Source: Orobanche coerulescens | Lineage: Eukaryota; Streptophyta; Magnoliopsida; Lamiales; Orobanchaceae | Direction of reading: 5' to 3' | Assembly: GCA_033398695.1 (NCBI GenBank) | Contig: CM065816.1 | Coordinates: forward strand, 130,235,358-130,299,357 | Length of the DNA: 64,000 bases | The notes under the pieces: generated by a model | Told to the model about the DNA's origin: nothing | What the model saw: the letters and a program-made list of their open reading frames with translations, nothing else | Databases searched by the model: none | Part shown: positions 20,585-31,366 of the stretch, piece after piece | How the letters are laid out: every line of letters begins with the position of its first letter | How positions within the stretch are numbered: position 1 is the stretch's first letter | Translations under genes and position numbers: made by a program

Positions 20585-22673
20585 TGTAATATCTGACCGT
20601 AATTTTTTCATTTTTTCTGTTATATTGTGTGGATGATTTGAGTGTCGTCGTATCATGTTTGGATTTAGTGTAATGTTTATGATGTTGAGATATACTAGTC
20701 GAGTTAATTATGTCCATCGTTCATATTATTTGACTTTTGGGAAGTTGCATGACAAGTCGTACTTTGGCTAAGTACTCTGGACTTAGTGTACGCTACTTTA
20801 AGTTTCTAGCATATGCTATCTCGATGATTGTTGCATATGTTAGACTTGACTGATTACATACGTAATAGAGGATATCAGATCACATCTCAACTTTCGTCAT
20901 GTGGGTTCGTGCATGACCAGGATTTTTGGATCGATTGAGACAGCCAAGTCACCGGGCATTACATACGCAATGTTGACATGTTAGCATACGTAATGAGGAT
21001 GGACTTACATTTGTCATTTTGACTACATATGTAAGGGTGTGTGTGTTTTGAGGCAGTAGCTTCTGGAGGATCATTACATACATAACACTAACGTGTTAGC
21101 GTACGTAAAAGGATTTAGCGTACGTTAAGTTTTGCTGTTAGCGTACGTTATGATAAATGCAGGTCATAAAGTCTTGTCTGGTCTTTCATTTTTCTTGAAC
21201 CAAACTTGAATATCCTCTCTAGAAATCATTCCTCTGCCCTTTTAGTCAGTATTACCCCCATCCATCTTGTCTTGGAGCTTCATATCTTGGACTGGAGCTT
21301 AGAGGATTGAAGACTGGAGTGTGTTCTTGAGGTCTTGGGGGTTTGTTCTTCATTTTCAAGAGGTTGGTTGTCTAAACTTGTATTAATTCCGTAATCAGGT
21401 ATAGAAGAATCATGCTCAATTTGTTGAATTAATTAACATAATTGGGAGATAATGATCATAGGTCTTGATATAGTTAAGCTAAACTTGATGAATTAATGAC
21501 TTAGGAATGTTGAAGACATCATGTTTTAGTATTAACAATACCTTGAGGAGATTATGATGATTGTTGATGATAATGTCATAATAAAATGTTAATCGAAATT
21601 ATTAATGATAATCCTTGCGAATTAGATGATCATGAATGTTGAAGAACCTTAAGAACATGATAATCCGATTTTTAAAGATGAATTGGGTATATCGAAGTTA
21701 GTTAAGTAAGTGGTAAATGATGTGTTGTTGTTGATTATGTCGATCGTTTTGTTGTGGAATTGTATTTCTAGAGTTTGCTACCTTTGATATCATTTGGTCT
21801 CGTTGATCATTGTTGTCATTTTGGTGAGTATATTGATCCTAATTGGTTGTGTGATTCATTGTGGTCATGTTGTATCGTGTCATATCTAAAATCATATCTT
21901 CGTGCCGATTAGTCATGTGTAGGATTTTTAGCCAGGCACATATGGTCATGTGTTGATGTTTTCACATTGAACTATACATACGAGATATAGTTCATGAGGC
22001 TAATTAGATACATTATCCCATGTATATCCTGGATTCCGTATACAGGGTGGACATGTGCACGGACACATTTCCAGATCAGGCGCACTTTGATGTCCGTCTT
22101 GAGCCATATTGATTGGTCGTTCATATTCATGTATGGTTGGATGGCGACTGGTTGTTCATACGCCTGAGGGGTATGTTCGACTGTCAGGTTGTTTCTTTGA
22201 GATCCAGTGTATATGATTTATATAACATCTTGAGAATTTATTATCATGTATTCTGACCTTGTGTTGGGCGAAATACCTATTGTTGTATTTTAGCTCGAGG
22301 GAAGACCAAGGCGCAGGAAGAGCATTGTGACGGTGAAGGGTTTGAAGGATACTAGTTTGGGGGCCCCGAGTCTTCTTTTTTGGTTATGAATAAACCGTTG
22401 TATTTTTATTTCCGTTTGGAAAATATTATCTTTTATTTGTATTGTTAATTGAAGTATACTCCATCATCATATGGTTTACATTTACAATTTAATCCGGTGT
22501 GTCGTGGCAATTATGAGTCATATGATATATAAACTCCTCGTCGGAGTGCTGGTTAATACATTGTGGTTTCGTACCACAATTATATTATGGTTTTATTTAT
22601 GTTTTTGTGTCTCCTAGTGGGTCCCAGTGTGGGATCCACGATGCTGTAATAGCCGCCATTTTTGGGGTGTTAC
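20585..22673 (+). repeat. 5' LTR of A
   Basis: 2089 bp, TGTAATATCTG to GGGGTGTTAC. It has a partly decayed palindrome array (20866-21151), the shared block at 21911-22080, and a subterminal CTGTAATAGCCGCC 30 bp before the end. Preceded by CCCAA. The first 170 bp match 37080-37249. Confidence 0.85.
20866..21151 (+). promoter_or_regulatory. Partly decayed palindrome array in LTR A
   Basis: About eight sites: ATTACATACGTAAT, TTACATACGCAA, GCATACGTAATG, CTACATATGTAAG, TTACATACATAA, TTAGCGTACGTAAA, TTAGCGTACGTTAA and TTAGCGTACGTTAT. Compared with the intact form, several have CG changed to CA or TG. Confidence 0.65.
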
Positions 22674-23123
22674 GAAGATTGTATGAGTGAGTATTGTTTC
22701 TCCTTATGAGTCATTGTTGATCGAACTAGTATCAAGAAACCTTTGCGTTAAGTATGAACTGTGCATGTGCCAAAACCTGCGAGCCGAATACGGTATGCGA
22801 TTTATGTGTCATGATTTTAATTTCTGGCAAGATGTGGATAGCGGAATTGATCCCTCTTGTTGATCTTAATATTCCAAAAAATTATGGCGGAAATCATCTT
22901 ATTGATATTTCGAGGAAAATTTTTGGATTGACTATGTGACTGAATTTGTTTCGGCTTTATGTCGATATGATATTTTGCATAGCACTCGTAGTGTCGTTAA
23001 TTCGTGATAAATGACTTTCTTGGACGTGTCGTTTCACTGTTGCTATTAACCTAGCGTGATTGTGTGAATTGTCGTAGAATCAGATATGAACTGTGCTTAT
23101 AATTATTATTTGATTCTTTTAGT
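22674..23123 (+). other. Leader of element A
   Basis: 450 bp between LTR and gag. No convincing primer binding site can be identified directly after the LTR. The 61-aa frame at 22754-22939 has no known domain and is probably chance. Confidence 0.4.
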
Positions 23124-24380
23124 ATGGAAAAAAATTTGAGAGGTCGTGGTAGAGGGGTTCGAGGCCGTGAAAGAGGCCGAATCTCGAGACCACGAGCCAA
23201 CACGCATTCGAATATGGGACAAAGTTCGGCAGGTAGTTATTCGCCTACTGAGAACCAGTCGCACCACACCAGACAACACGAGGGCGCGCACGCCGACCCT
23301 TATACACTGATACAGGGCATGGTGGTCCAGATGACCCAGATGGGTTGATTTATGGTAACAATGCAGAATGCTGCTACTACTGGCCAGCAGCAAGGACCCC
23401 AGTCGCCGCCCCATGTGCACGGTGGGATCATGATCGGATAGTTAATGACATCTCTCGTCAGCGACATCCGACATTTGAGGGCTCCTCTGAGCCTGCCGAT
23501 AGTATTCACTGGATCGAGCACTTTGAGAATTTGTTCGAGATGTTCGATTGTCTTGAGGAGAATTGAGTTTCTGTGGCGGCTTACTACCTTAGTAAGAGCG
23601 CCCATACATGGTGGCTTTCGGTGAAATCGGCTGATGGCGGCGCAACTGGGATGAATTCAAGAATCTTATGTTAGATTATTACTATCCAACTCCACTCCGT
23701 GAGGCTAAGCTATCAGAGTTGCTGAACCCAGACCCGTCTGATGATAATGATGATGTGTTATTGATTGCCGAGAAATTTCAAGCGCTTCTTCTGTTTGCCT
23801 CGTCGATTGTTCGAACGGAAGCTGATAAGATAAAATATTTTCTTAAGAGGTTGAAACCTCTGATGGGAATGCAGTTACTAAATCACCATTGCATGACTCT
23901 ACCGGAGTTAACCGAGAGAGCTCTTGAGTACGAACTTACAACAAAGAAGATTTCTAAGAAGCAGCCACAGACTTCTAATAAGAGATCAAGGAACCAGAAC
24001 CAAGCCGATAGTAATCAGGGAACATTCAAGAAGCCCCAATCTAGACCGACTTTTTCTGAGTGGCCACATGTGGCATCAAAACCAGCGGGATCACATTCCC
24101 TAGCAGTCAGCTCGATTAGGTGTTTTAACTGTGGAGAGTAGAGGCACATCAGCTCCAAATGTCTGAAGCCGGCTGTTTCATGCCATACTTGTGGGATAGC
24201 TGGGCATCGTGCTCGTTTTTGTAGAGCTAGACCGGGACGTACTCCGATGGCCTCCTATGCTTCATTTCAACCTACCAACCAAGACCGTACACCTCCATCC
24301 GCTTCTCACCAGACTTCAGGGGCGAACATAGGAGTGGGTCGTGGAGGTTAAGCTAGTACTTCTGGTACTGGGACTGCAAA
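23124..24380 (+). pseudogene. A Gag remnant
   Basis: Starts MEKNLRGRGRGVRGRERG at 23124, an Arg/Gly-rich N-terminus shared with B's gag. The capsid core continues in other frames: FEGSSEPADSIHWIEHFENLF near 23475-23540, YYLSKSAHTWW near 23580-23615, then 23668-24141 with MLDYYYPTPLREAKLSELLNP and KIKYFLKRLKP. Two CCHC knuckles follow: CFNCGE-stop-RHISSKC near 24121-24165 and CHTCGIAGHRARFC near 24180-24225. Two frameshifts and two stops break it. Such Gags form particles and package element RNA. Confidence 0.82.
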
Positions 24381-24396
24381 GACCAGGATCTACGAG

Positions 24397-24720
24397 ATGA
24401 AGAAGGCCGATGATCCTGAGGCCAGGATGATTGTAGGTACACTCGAGATTCATTCTCTGCCTGTTTGTACTCTTTTTTATACTGGTGCTTCGCATTCTTT
24501 TATATCTGCATATTGTTTTAGCCGATTGCAACTAGATAATGTTGTTGAGTGCGAGCCTTATGTGATTGGTCTACCTGATGGTAGAAGAATTGTTTGGAAT
24601 TGTGAAGTTCAGAACTGTTCGATTTGAATGAACGACCGTGAGTGGTTGTCAGATTTGATTGTGGTTGATTTACCTAAATATGATGTAATCTTGGGTATTG
24701 ATTAGATGGATCGTCATGAT
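24397..24720 (+). pseudogene. A protease with altered active site
   Basis: The retropepsin-like region reads IVGTLEIHSLPVCTLFYTGASHSFISAYC. Gypsy proteases have LFDSGATHSF at this place, so the catalytic Asp is replaced by Tyr (GAT to TAT, codon at 24478-24480) and Ser by Thr. The region ends DVILGID-stop-MD, where the stop stands for the Trp of the usual GMDWL. The protease is therefore inactive twice over. Confidence 0.75.
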
Positions 24721-25560
24721 ACCATACTTAGCATTCGTAAGCAGATGGTGACCATCACTTCTGATGATGGCTTTAAATATATTTTCCGAGGTGATAAACC
24801 TAGTCGTTTCAGGAGGGTCATTAGTGCAATGAAAGCAGTGACTCTGCTTAATCAGGGATGTGTTGGTTATTGGTGCTACATGACCAAGATAGAAGATCGA
24901 CCAGTTAAATTGACTGATATTCAGGTGGTTCGAGACTACCCATATGTTTTTCCGGATGATTTGCTAGGTTTACCTCCACAGCGAGGGGTAGAATTTACTG
25001 AGTTAGATCCAGGTACGTCTCTGATTTCAAAAGCCTCGTATCGTATGGCTCCGACTGAGCTGCAGGAACTAAAGAATTAGCTTGAGGAATTGACTGAGAA
25101 GGGCTATATCCGACCTAGTGCATCCCCTTGGGGAGCAACAGTGTTATTTGTATGGAAGAAGGATGGATCTCTGCGTCAATGTATTGATTACCGTGAGTTA
25201 AACATGGTAACAATCAAGAACAAGTATCTTTTACCTCGTATCGATGATTTATTAGATCAGCTTCAGGGTGCAGCAGTTTTCTCTAATATTGACTTGAGAT
25301 CCGGTTATCATCAATTGAGAACCGAGAGTCTGATATTTCTAAGACGGCTTTCCGTACTCGCTATGGGCATTACGAGTTCCTGGTGATGCCATTTGGACTG
25401 ACTAACGCACCGGAAGTGTTCATGGAATTAATGAACTGAGGTTCATCGATTATCTGGATCATTTTTTGGTCGTTTTCATCGATGACATTTTGATTTATTT
25501 CCGTGACTGTGAGGAGCATGAATGTCATCTTGCCAGGTTCTCAACTTGTTGAGACGAGAA
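24721..25560 (+). pseudogene. A reverse transcriptase
   Basis: PYVFPDDLLGLPPQRGVEFT near 24940-25000, then the RT core: [60 protein letters not shown] and LRSGYHQL between 25100 and 25325. After frameshifts, MPFGLTNAP lies near 25390-25415, MN-stop (usually MNR), and [12 protein letters not shown] near 25470-25510, the catalytic motif. Stops at 25078 (KN-stop-LEEL, usually a Gln) and 25438 are typical C-to-T changes. Confidence 0.85.
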
Positions 25561-25597
25561 TAATTTTATGGAAAATTTTCTAAATGTGGAATTCTAG

Positions 25598-26300
25598 ATG
25601 AAGGTTACTTTTCTTAGGCATGTGATATCAGCCGATGGGGTTAGCGTGGACCCAAAAAAGACTGAGGCTATCCGAGATTGGCAACCTCTAAAGAACGTGA
25701 AGGAAGTCCATAGTTTCCTTGGTTTAGCAGGTTATTACAGACGGTTTGTGGAAGGTTCTTCCAAGATTGCTCAACTGCTGACTAGTCTGTTGAGGAAAGA
25801 TAAGAAGTACACGTGGTCAGAGGCGTGTCAACATAGCTTTGATGAACTAAAGGGTCGATTGAGTACGACACCAGTTTTGGTCTTACCTCAAGGGACCGAA
25901 GGATTCATGGTGTATAGTGACGCATCAAGACAGAGACTAGGATGTGTGTTGATGTAGAATAGGAAAGTTATTGCCTATCAAGACAGTTACGACCCTACGA
26001 GGTCAACTACCTGACCCACGACTTAGAGCTAGCAGTCGTGTGTTTGCTTTGAAGATTTCGCACCACTACTTGTATGGAGTCACCTGTCAAATTTTTACTG
26101 ATCGCAAGAGTCTGAAATATATTTTTACTCAGAAGGAGTTGAACATGAGCCAGCGAAGGTGTCTAGAGCTGATCAAAGATTACAATATCGAGATCCTAGA
26201 CCATCTGGGAAAGACAAATGTGGTTGCCGATGCCTTGAGCCCTAAGACAGTGCAGGAGCAAATACTTGCCCGTTGGACAGTTCAAAGAGAATTAAAGTAA
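25598..26300 (+). pseudogene. A RNase H
   Basis: [19 protein letters not shown] (about 25600-25660), [20 protein letters not shown] and [21 protein letters not shown] lead into RNase [19 protein letters not shown] (25900-25955), stop, then [42 protein letters not shown] (to about 26240). One frameshift lies between 25960 and 26040. Normal order for Ty3/gypsy. Confidence 0.82.
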
Positions 26301-27634
26301 GAATTTATGAGGCCGGGGATTGAAGTCTGGTCACAGCGTGTTTAAGGACAACTTTGCACATTTGAGATTTCGTCGTCTCTTGACGATATAATTATATCGA
26401 AGCAGGTTACGGACCCAGTCTTATCTCGGATTCGGAATTAAGTAATCAGGGGAAAGCCCATGGAGTTGTGATCCATGAGGATGGACTAATACGTTTTCAG
26501 GACCGGCTATGTCTATTGGTAGATGGAGAGTTGAAAAACTCTATTCTAAGATAGGCTCATCCTACCCCATACTCCATTCTCCCGAGGTCTAGCAAGATGT
26601 ATAAGGATTTAAAGCAATACTACTGGTGGAGTAATATGAAACGAGAAGTTGCAGAGTTTGTTTCGAGATGTTTAACCTGTCAACAGGTTAAAATTGAGCA
26701 TCAGCGGCCAGCGGGTTGCTGAAACCACTACCGATCCAATAATGGAAATGGGAGGACATATCGATGCATTTTATCACTAATTTGCCGACAAGTCACTGAG
26801 GTATGAACACGATTTGGGTGATTGTGGATCGTCTGACCAAATCAGCCCACTTCTTAGAGATTAAGGAGATGTGGGGTCCCGATAGATTAGCCCAGCTGTT
26901 CATTCGAGAGATTGTAAGGTTGCATGGTACTCCCAAGAGTATCGTATCAGATCGTAAGGGATGTTCGTGTCACATTTCTGGAAAGCAGTTCATCATGCGA
27001 TGGGTACACAGTTGAATTTCAGTACGGCATTTCATCCTCAGACCGATGGCTAGTGTGAGAGGACTATCCAAACTCAGTAGGATATGTTGAGGGCATGTGC
27101 TCCGGAATGGAAGGGCGATTGGGAAGCCCAAGTACCTTTGGTGGAGTTCACCTACAATAACAGTTGGCATGCTTCGATTAAGATGGCACCTTATGAGGCA
27201 TTGTATGGCCATCGTTGTAGGTCCACTTTGTGTTGGGACGACTTGTCTGAATCTCGGGGTACGATGCCTGATATGTTGTTAGCAGCTCGTGAGAATATCG
27301 CTCTAATTAGGAGTCGTTTGTTAACGGCTTCGAGTCGACAGAAGTCATATGCAGATAACCATAAGCGACCACTCGAGTTTTAGATTGGAAACCATGTACT
27401 GATTAAGGTGTCTCATACCCAAGGTGTTTTTCGTTTCGGAAAAAAAATAAGTTGAGTCCGAGGTATATTGGACCATTTGAGATTTTGGAACGATTAGGCG
27501 ATTTGGCCTATCGCTTATCTTTACCACCGGCATTGAGTCGAGTTCACAATGTGTTTCATGTCTCTCAGTTGAGGAAGTATGTTACTGACCCTAGCCACAT
27601 ACTTCAGTTTGAAGAAACTGAGTTAGCGGATGAT
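26300..27634 (+). pseudogene. A integrase, interrupted by B
   Basis: The HHCC region lies near 26560-26705 (SKMYKDLKQYYWWSNMKREV, CLTCQQVKIEHQRPAG). The core has [20 protein letters not shown] (26805-26865), [19 protein letters not shown] (26907-26961), DG-stop-CERTIQTQ-stop-DML (about 27045-27090), WEAQVPLVEFTYNNSWHASI and MAPYEALYGHRCRSTLCWDD. The tail GPFEILERLGDLAYRLSLPP begins near 27470. The reading frame continues to DDYT at 27634, where the TATAC duplication and element B begin. Confidence 0.85.
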
Positions 27635-27639
27635 TATAC
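27635..27639. other. Target duplication, left copy (TATAC)
   Basis: TATAC directly before B's 5' LTR. The matching copy is at 36875-36879, directly after B's 3' LTR. Five-base duplications are standard for LTR-element integration. Confidence 0.95.
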
Positions 27640-27847
27640 TGTAATATCCGGGGGTAATTTTTTTTTTTCGTGTTACTGTTGAGTTGTACGTATTCATTTG
27701 GAATTGTACAAGTGTTGTTGTTTGGACCAATACAATGTATATTGTATTAAAATATTTCGGGATCGAAATATTTATTCTGGTCGTCGGTTTGGTTTCGTCG
27801 TTTGGTTGTTGTTTGGCGAGATTGGAATTTTGGCTAAGTTTATAGCC

Positions 27848-27928
27848 ATAGCATACGCTACCTGTGTAGCATTACGTACGCTAATTTGTTGCGATTACGT
27901 ACGTTACGCCCTGAGGTTACGTACGTAA
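27848..27928 (+). promoter_or_regulatory. Palindromes in B 5' LTR
   Basis: GCATACGCTA, TTACGTACGCTAA, TTACGTACGTTA and TTACGTACGTAA, spaced about 22-23 bp. The same four are at about 33340-33412 in the 3' LTR. Confidence 0.65.
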
Positions 27929-27994
27929 TGCGTGGTAGGTGGTGGGAACCTTCCTCGTGGTCAACTTTCGGGGCGAGAGTATCTTTAGAGTATC

Positions 27995-28038
<44 letters not shown>

Positions 28039-28794
28039 TCACCAACTTTTGATTCCCTCCCCCACTTATACCTCCCTCACGTGATTTTTTTTTCTTCTTC
28101 CACTCATGCTACATTATATATCATATATATATATATATATTATGTAACATCATCATCATCCTCATTCATCTTGTCCATCCCCCTCACGTTCATGCTATAT
28201 ATTATATATATATATACTAATCATCACCCCTCATCAATCATCATCTTCTCACCTCACCATCTTTCTCACCCCCTCTCGGCAGCTCTCTCATTTTTTTTTT
28301 CTTCTTTCTTTTTCTTCCCGTGTCATCCGCCAGCCCTCTCTCCCTTCTTCTCCATTTTTTTCCGGCGAGCTTGAGTTCGGCGGGCAGGCAGCTCACGACC
28401 GGAGCTCGACGGCGGCCTGGTCGGAATTTCCGAACCGGAAGGCTGCAAAACCCGGTCGACGTGTTCCGGCATTTTTCCTTCTTCCGGCGAGACGGCAGGC
28501 ACCGGCTTCTCCATTGATTCCGGCGACCGGAAGTGGTTTTGTCCGGAACGGACGGCGGAACGGAGGTTTGACATTCTTCCGGCGAAGAGTTACAAACGGA
28601 GTCGGGTGAAAACCGGCCATAGACGGAAACGGGCCGGAGTTGGTCGTGGTCCGGCGGGTCAATTTTTCCGGCGGTCGATTTCCGGCATGGGAGTTTTTCG
28701 GACCGGGTCGATCGACTCTTCCGGTTAGTTTTTTTTGTGTGTGTTATATATATATACTGTTATATATATATATACTTGTGTGTATGGTGTAAAT

Positions 28795-28830
<36 letters not shown>

Positions 28831-29639
28831 CCTGCTGTGTGTGTTGTGTGTTTTATGTAATATATATATATAGCCTGCTGTGTGTGTTGTGTGTTTTATG
28901 TAATATATATATATATGAGCAGTGTGTGTGTGTTGTGTGTTTTATGTATTGATATATATATGAGTTGTATATATATATATATACACGTATGTATACGGAT
29001 TAATACGAGTATAGTATGTGTTCGTGTTGGAATCGGAATTATCTATTGTGTTGTTTTCGGTCGATATCGTGTTATCGAATGAATTGTATTTCATTCAAGG
29101 TTGTTCGAGTGCTTGTGATTGACGGAGGACGCGTTGATTGATTCGTGGTAGGACGTTGATCGTGGAAGGACTTTCTCGCCTTCGGTTTGAGGCAAGTTTT
29201 ATACTTGTACTGGTCAATGAGATTAATGTTATCATGTATGTGTATGAATGTGTGTATCATTTCGAGACTTGGTCTCTTTGTGATTTTGTTGATATCAGGG
29301 GATTGTTTGATACGATACCCTTCGGCAAATTATGCCAAATATTATTGTTGTTCGTAAATGGCGATCCAAGGCATTGCGGTACTTGTTGATAATATTGTTG
29401 TCGATAGCGGTTCGCGGTATCGACATATCGATTGTTATTGTTGATTGACGTTCCTTTGAGATATTGTTGATAGCGGTTTGCGGCATCGACGATCGATTTT
29501 GTTATTGATTGATGTTCCATCAAGATATTTTTGTGAATAAATGCGTTATTGATATCGGTGTTTTTCTATTGATGTCGTTTTGGCGATTGAAGGCATTGGC
29601 GTATTCGATTATCATCTCGTTATCGTGAAGATTAAAGGT

Positions 29640-29930
29640 GCCGAGACATCCGTTGTACAATTGTTATCGGTTAACCGTTCTGAAGGTTATCGATATATTG
29701 AATTGGGATTATCAAAGATAATTCCCATCCGTTGTATAATTATTATCGATTGTCCGCTCTAACGGTAATCGATATATTGAATTGGGATTATCAAAGATAA
29801 TTTCCACCCGTTGTCAAAAAGATAATTCCCATCCGTTGTATAATTGTTATCGATTGGCCATTCTACGGTAATCGAAGTATTGAATTGGGATTATCAACGA
29901 TAATTCCCATCCGTTGAATTATTATTGTCG
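29640..29930 (+). repeat. 79-bp tandem repeat with internal hairpin in LTR B
   Basis: Three to four imperfect copies of a unit of about 79 bp (CCGTTGTATAATTGTTATCG ... TTGGGATTATCAAAGATAAT...). Each contains GGGATTATC-AAA-GATAATTCCC, a near-perfect inverted repeat. Repeated at about 35145-35420 in the other LTR. Confidence 0.75.
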
Positions 29931-31366
29931 TGTTGACCGATTCAAGGCAGCACACTATTATTCTTGTGAACTCGGTAATTTTGTGATCGTTGAAGGTTGA
30001 GGATTTCCCGAACTGTTGTGTTGTGATCGTTGCTCGTGTTAATCGGTCCTTAGGGATTTTGATCCCAGGATGGTTGTTTTGAATATTGTTGGTCGTGTCG
30101 ATCTTTCATTATTCGTGTCATCGTTCACTTGGTGAGTCGTATGATTTGTTTTGGATGTCTTATCCTTTGAGTTTCGTTGTCATGTTGTATCGTGACATAT
30201 CCTAATCATATCTGCGTTAGATTGGTTATTGTGTAGGATTTTTAGCCGTGCACATATAGTCATCGGCGGATATTATTCAGCGTTGGCTGTGCACACGGGA
30301 CGTAGTTTCGTGAGGCTAATTAGGTACATTGTCCTACGTATATTCGGATTCCATATACGGGCGGACATGTGCACGGACACATTTCCGGATCGGGCGTCTT
30401 GTGATGTCCATCTTGTGAGCCATAAACTTTGATCGTCCATAGTATTGGATGAGTTTGATGTTTGTGATTGAGCGTTCATACGCTGAGGGTATGTTCGATC
30501 ATGGTTGTTTCTTTGAGATCTGTATTGTGATGATTTACGGCTTCATTGGCTTTCGAGCCATTGTGATATTTTTACGGCTTGGCTTCAGAGCCATTGTGAT
30601 ATTTTTACTGACTTGGTGTTCGGCTTTCGTGCCATCGTGATATTTTGGCGGCTTGGTGAGGGCTTTCAGCCATTGTGATGTATCGGTATTTCCGTTTGAG
30701 CCTTGAGCATTGTGATCCTTATTTATTTCACGTTGGATTGATTTACCTTCGGGTAATGTATTGTTGTGTTCTATATTGATGTTTCGCCGTTGGGCACTTA
30801 TGTTCTAATCTATTGAGCAGGTATTGATCATATGCCATGGGCATAATATTCCACGAATGCTCGATTCTTACTTTGGTTTGTGAGCATCTCGTACTACCAT
30901 TGTTGTACTATTTATTCTGCCTTTGGATGCATATCATGTTGTGCATGTACTTGATATTCATTATCTTTGGATGGTGACCCGTGGCGGAACATGTTTTCAT
31001 GTTTTAGGTACTTGCGAGGAAGGAGTTGAGACACGGGGGCATGACGAGGCGGCGAGGCATTCGAGCGATACTAGTCGAGATATTTTGGTGTTCATGTTGG
31101 TCGACGGTTGGAGTACTCCATTTTTGTTCAGTCGTTGTCGTTTTGTATTATCCGAGCAAGGCTCGTGTATGTTGTTGTATTTTATTTTGGCCATGTAGGC
31201 CCATCCTTGTCGTTGAAATTCCATATCGGAATAGTATGTCAGACGGCATAGTAAGTCTGTGATTTCCCATTTTGGTCGGTTTGTTGTATTTCGATCGTGT
31301 TCGCAGTGGATCACCCGAGGTGGGGTCCACGGCACCGTAATAACCAATGGGATTTGGGGGTGTTAC

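Larger units (their letters stand above)
27640..31366 (+). repeat. 5' LTR of B
   Basis: TGTAATATCC to GGTGTTAC. In order: palindromes (27848-27928), AT microsatellites (27990-28220), a CT-rich and then TCCGGCG-rich GC block (28260-28720), further AT/TG microsatellites (28740-28985), three sets of tandem repeats (29390-29530, 29640-29930, 30535-30700), the shared block (30232-30395), and the subterminal CCGTAATAACC. ORFs in this LTR repeat in both copies but show no domain. Confidence 0.9.

Noticed and set aside
22754..22939. Cys-rich 61-aa frame in the leader of element A
   Set aside because: The spacing of Cys residues fits no zinc-binding family, and chromoviral leaders are non-coding.
28320..28574. 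Arg/Pro-rich frames on both strands (also 33742-34135)
   Set aside because: They lie in a GC-rich block repeated in both LTRs of B, overlap on opposite strands, and show no family motifs.
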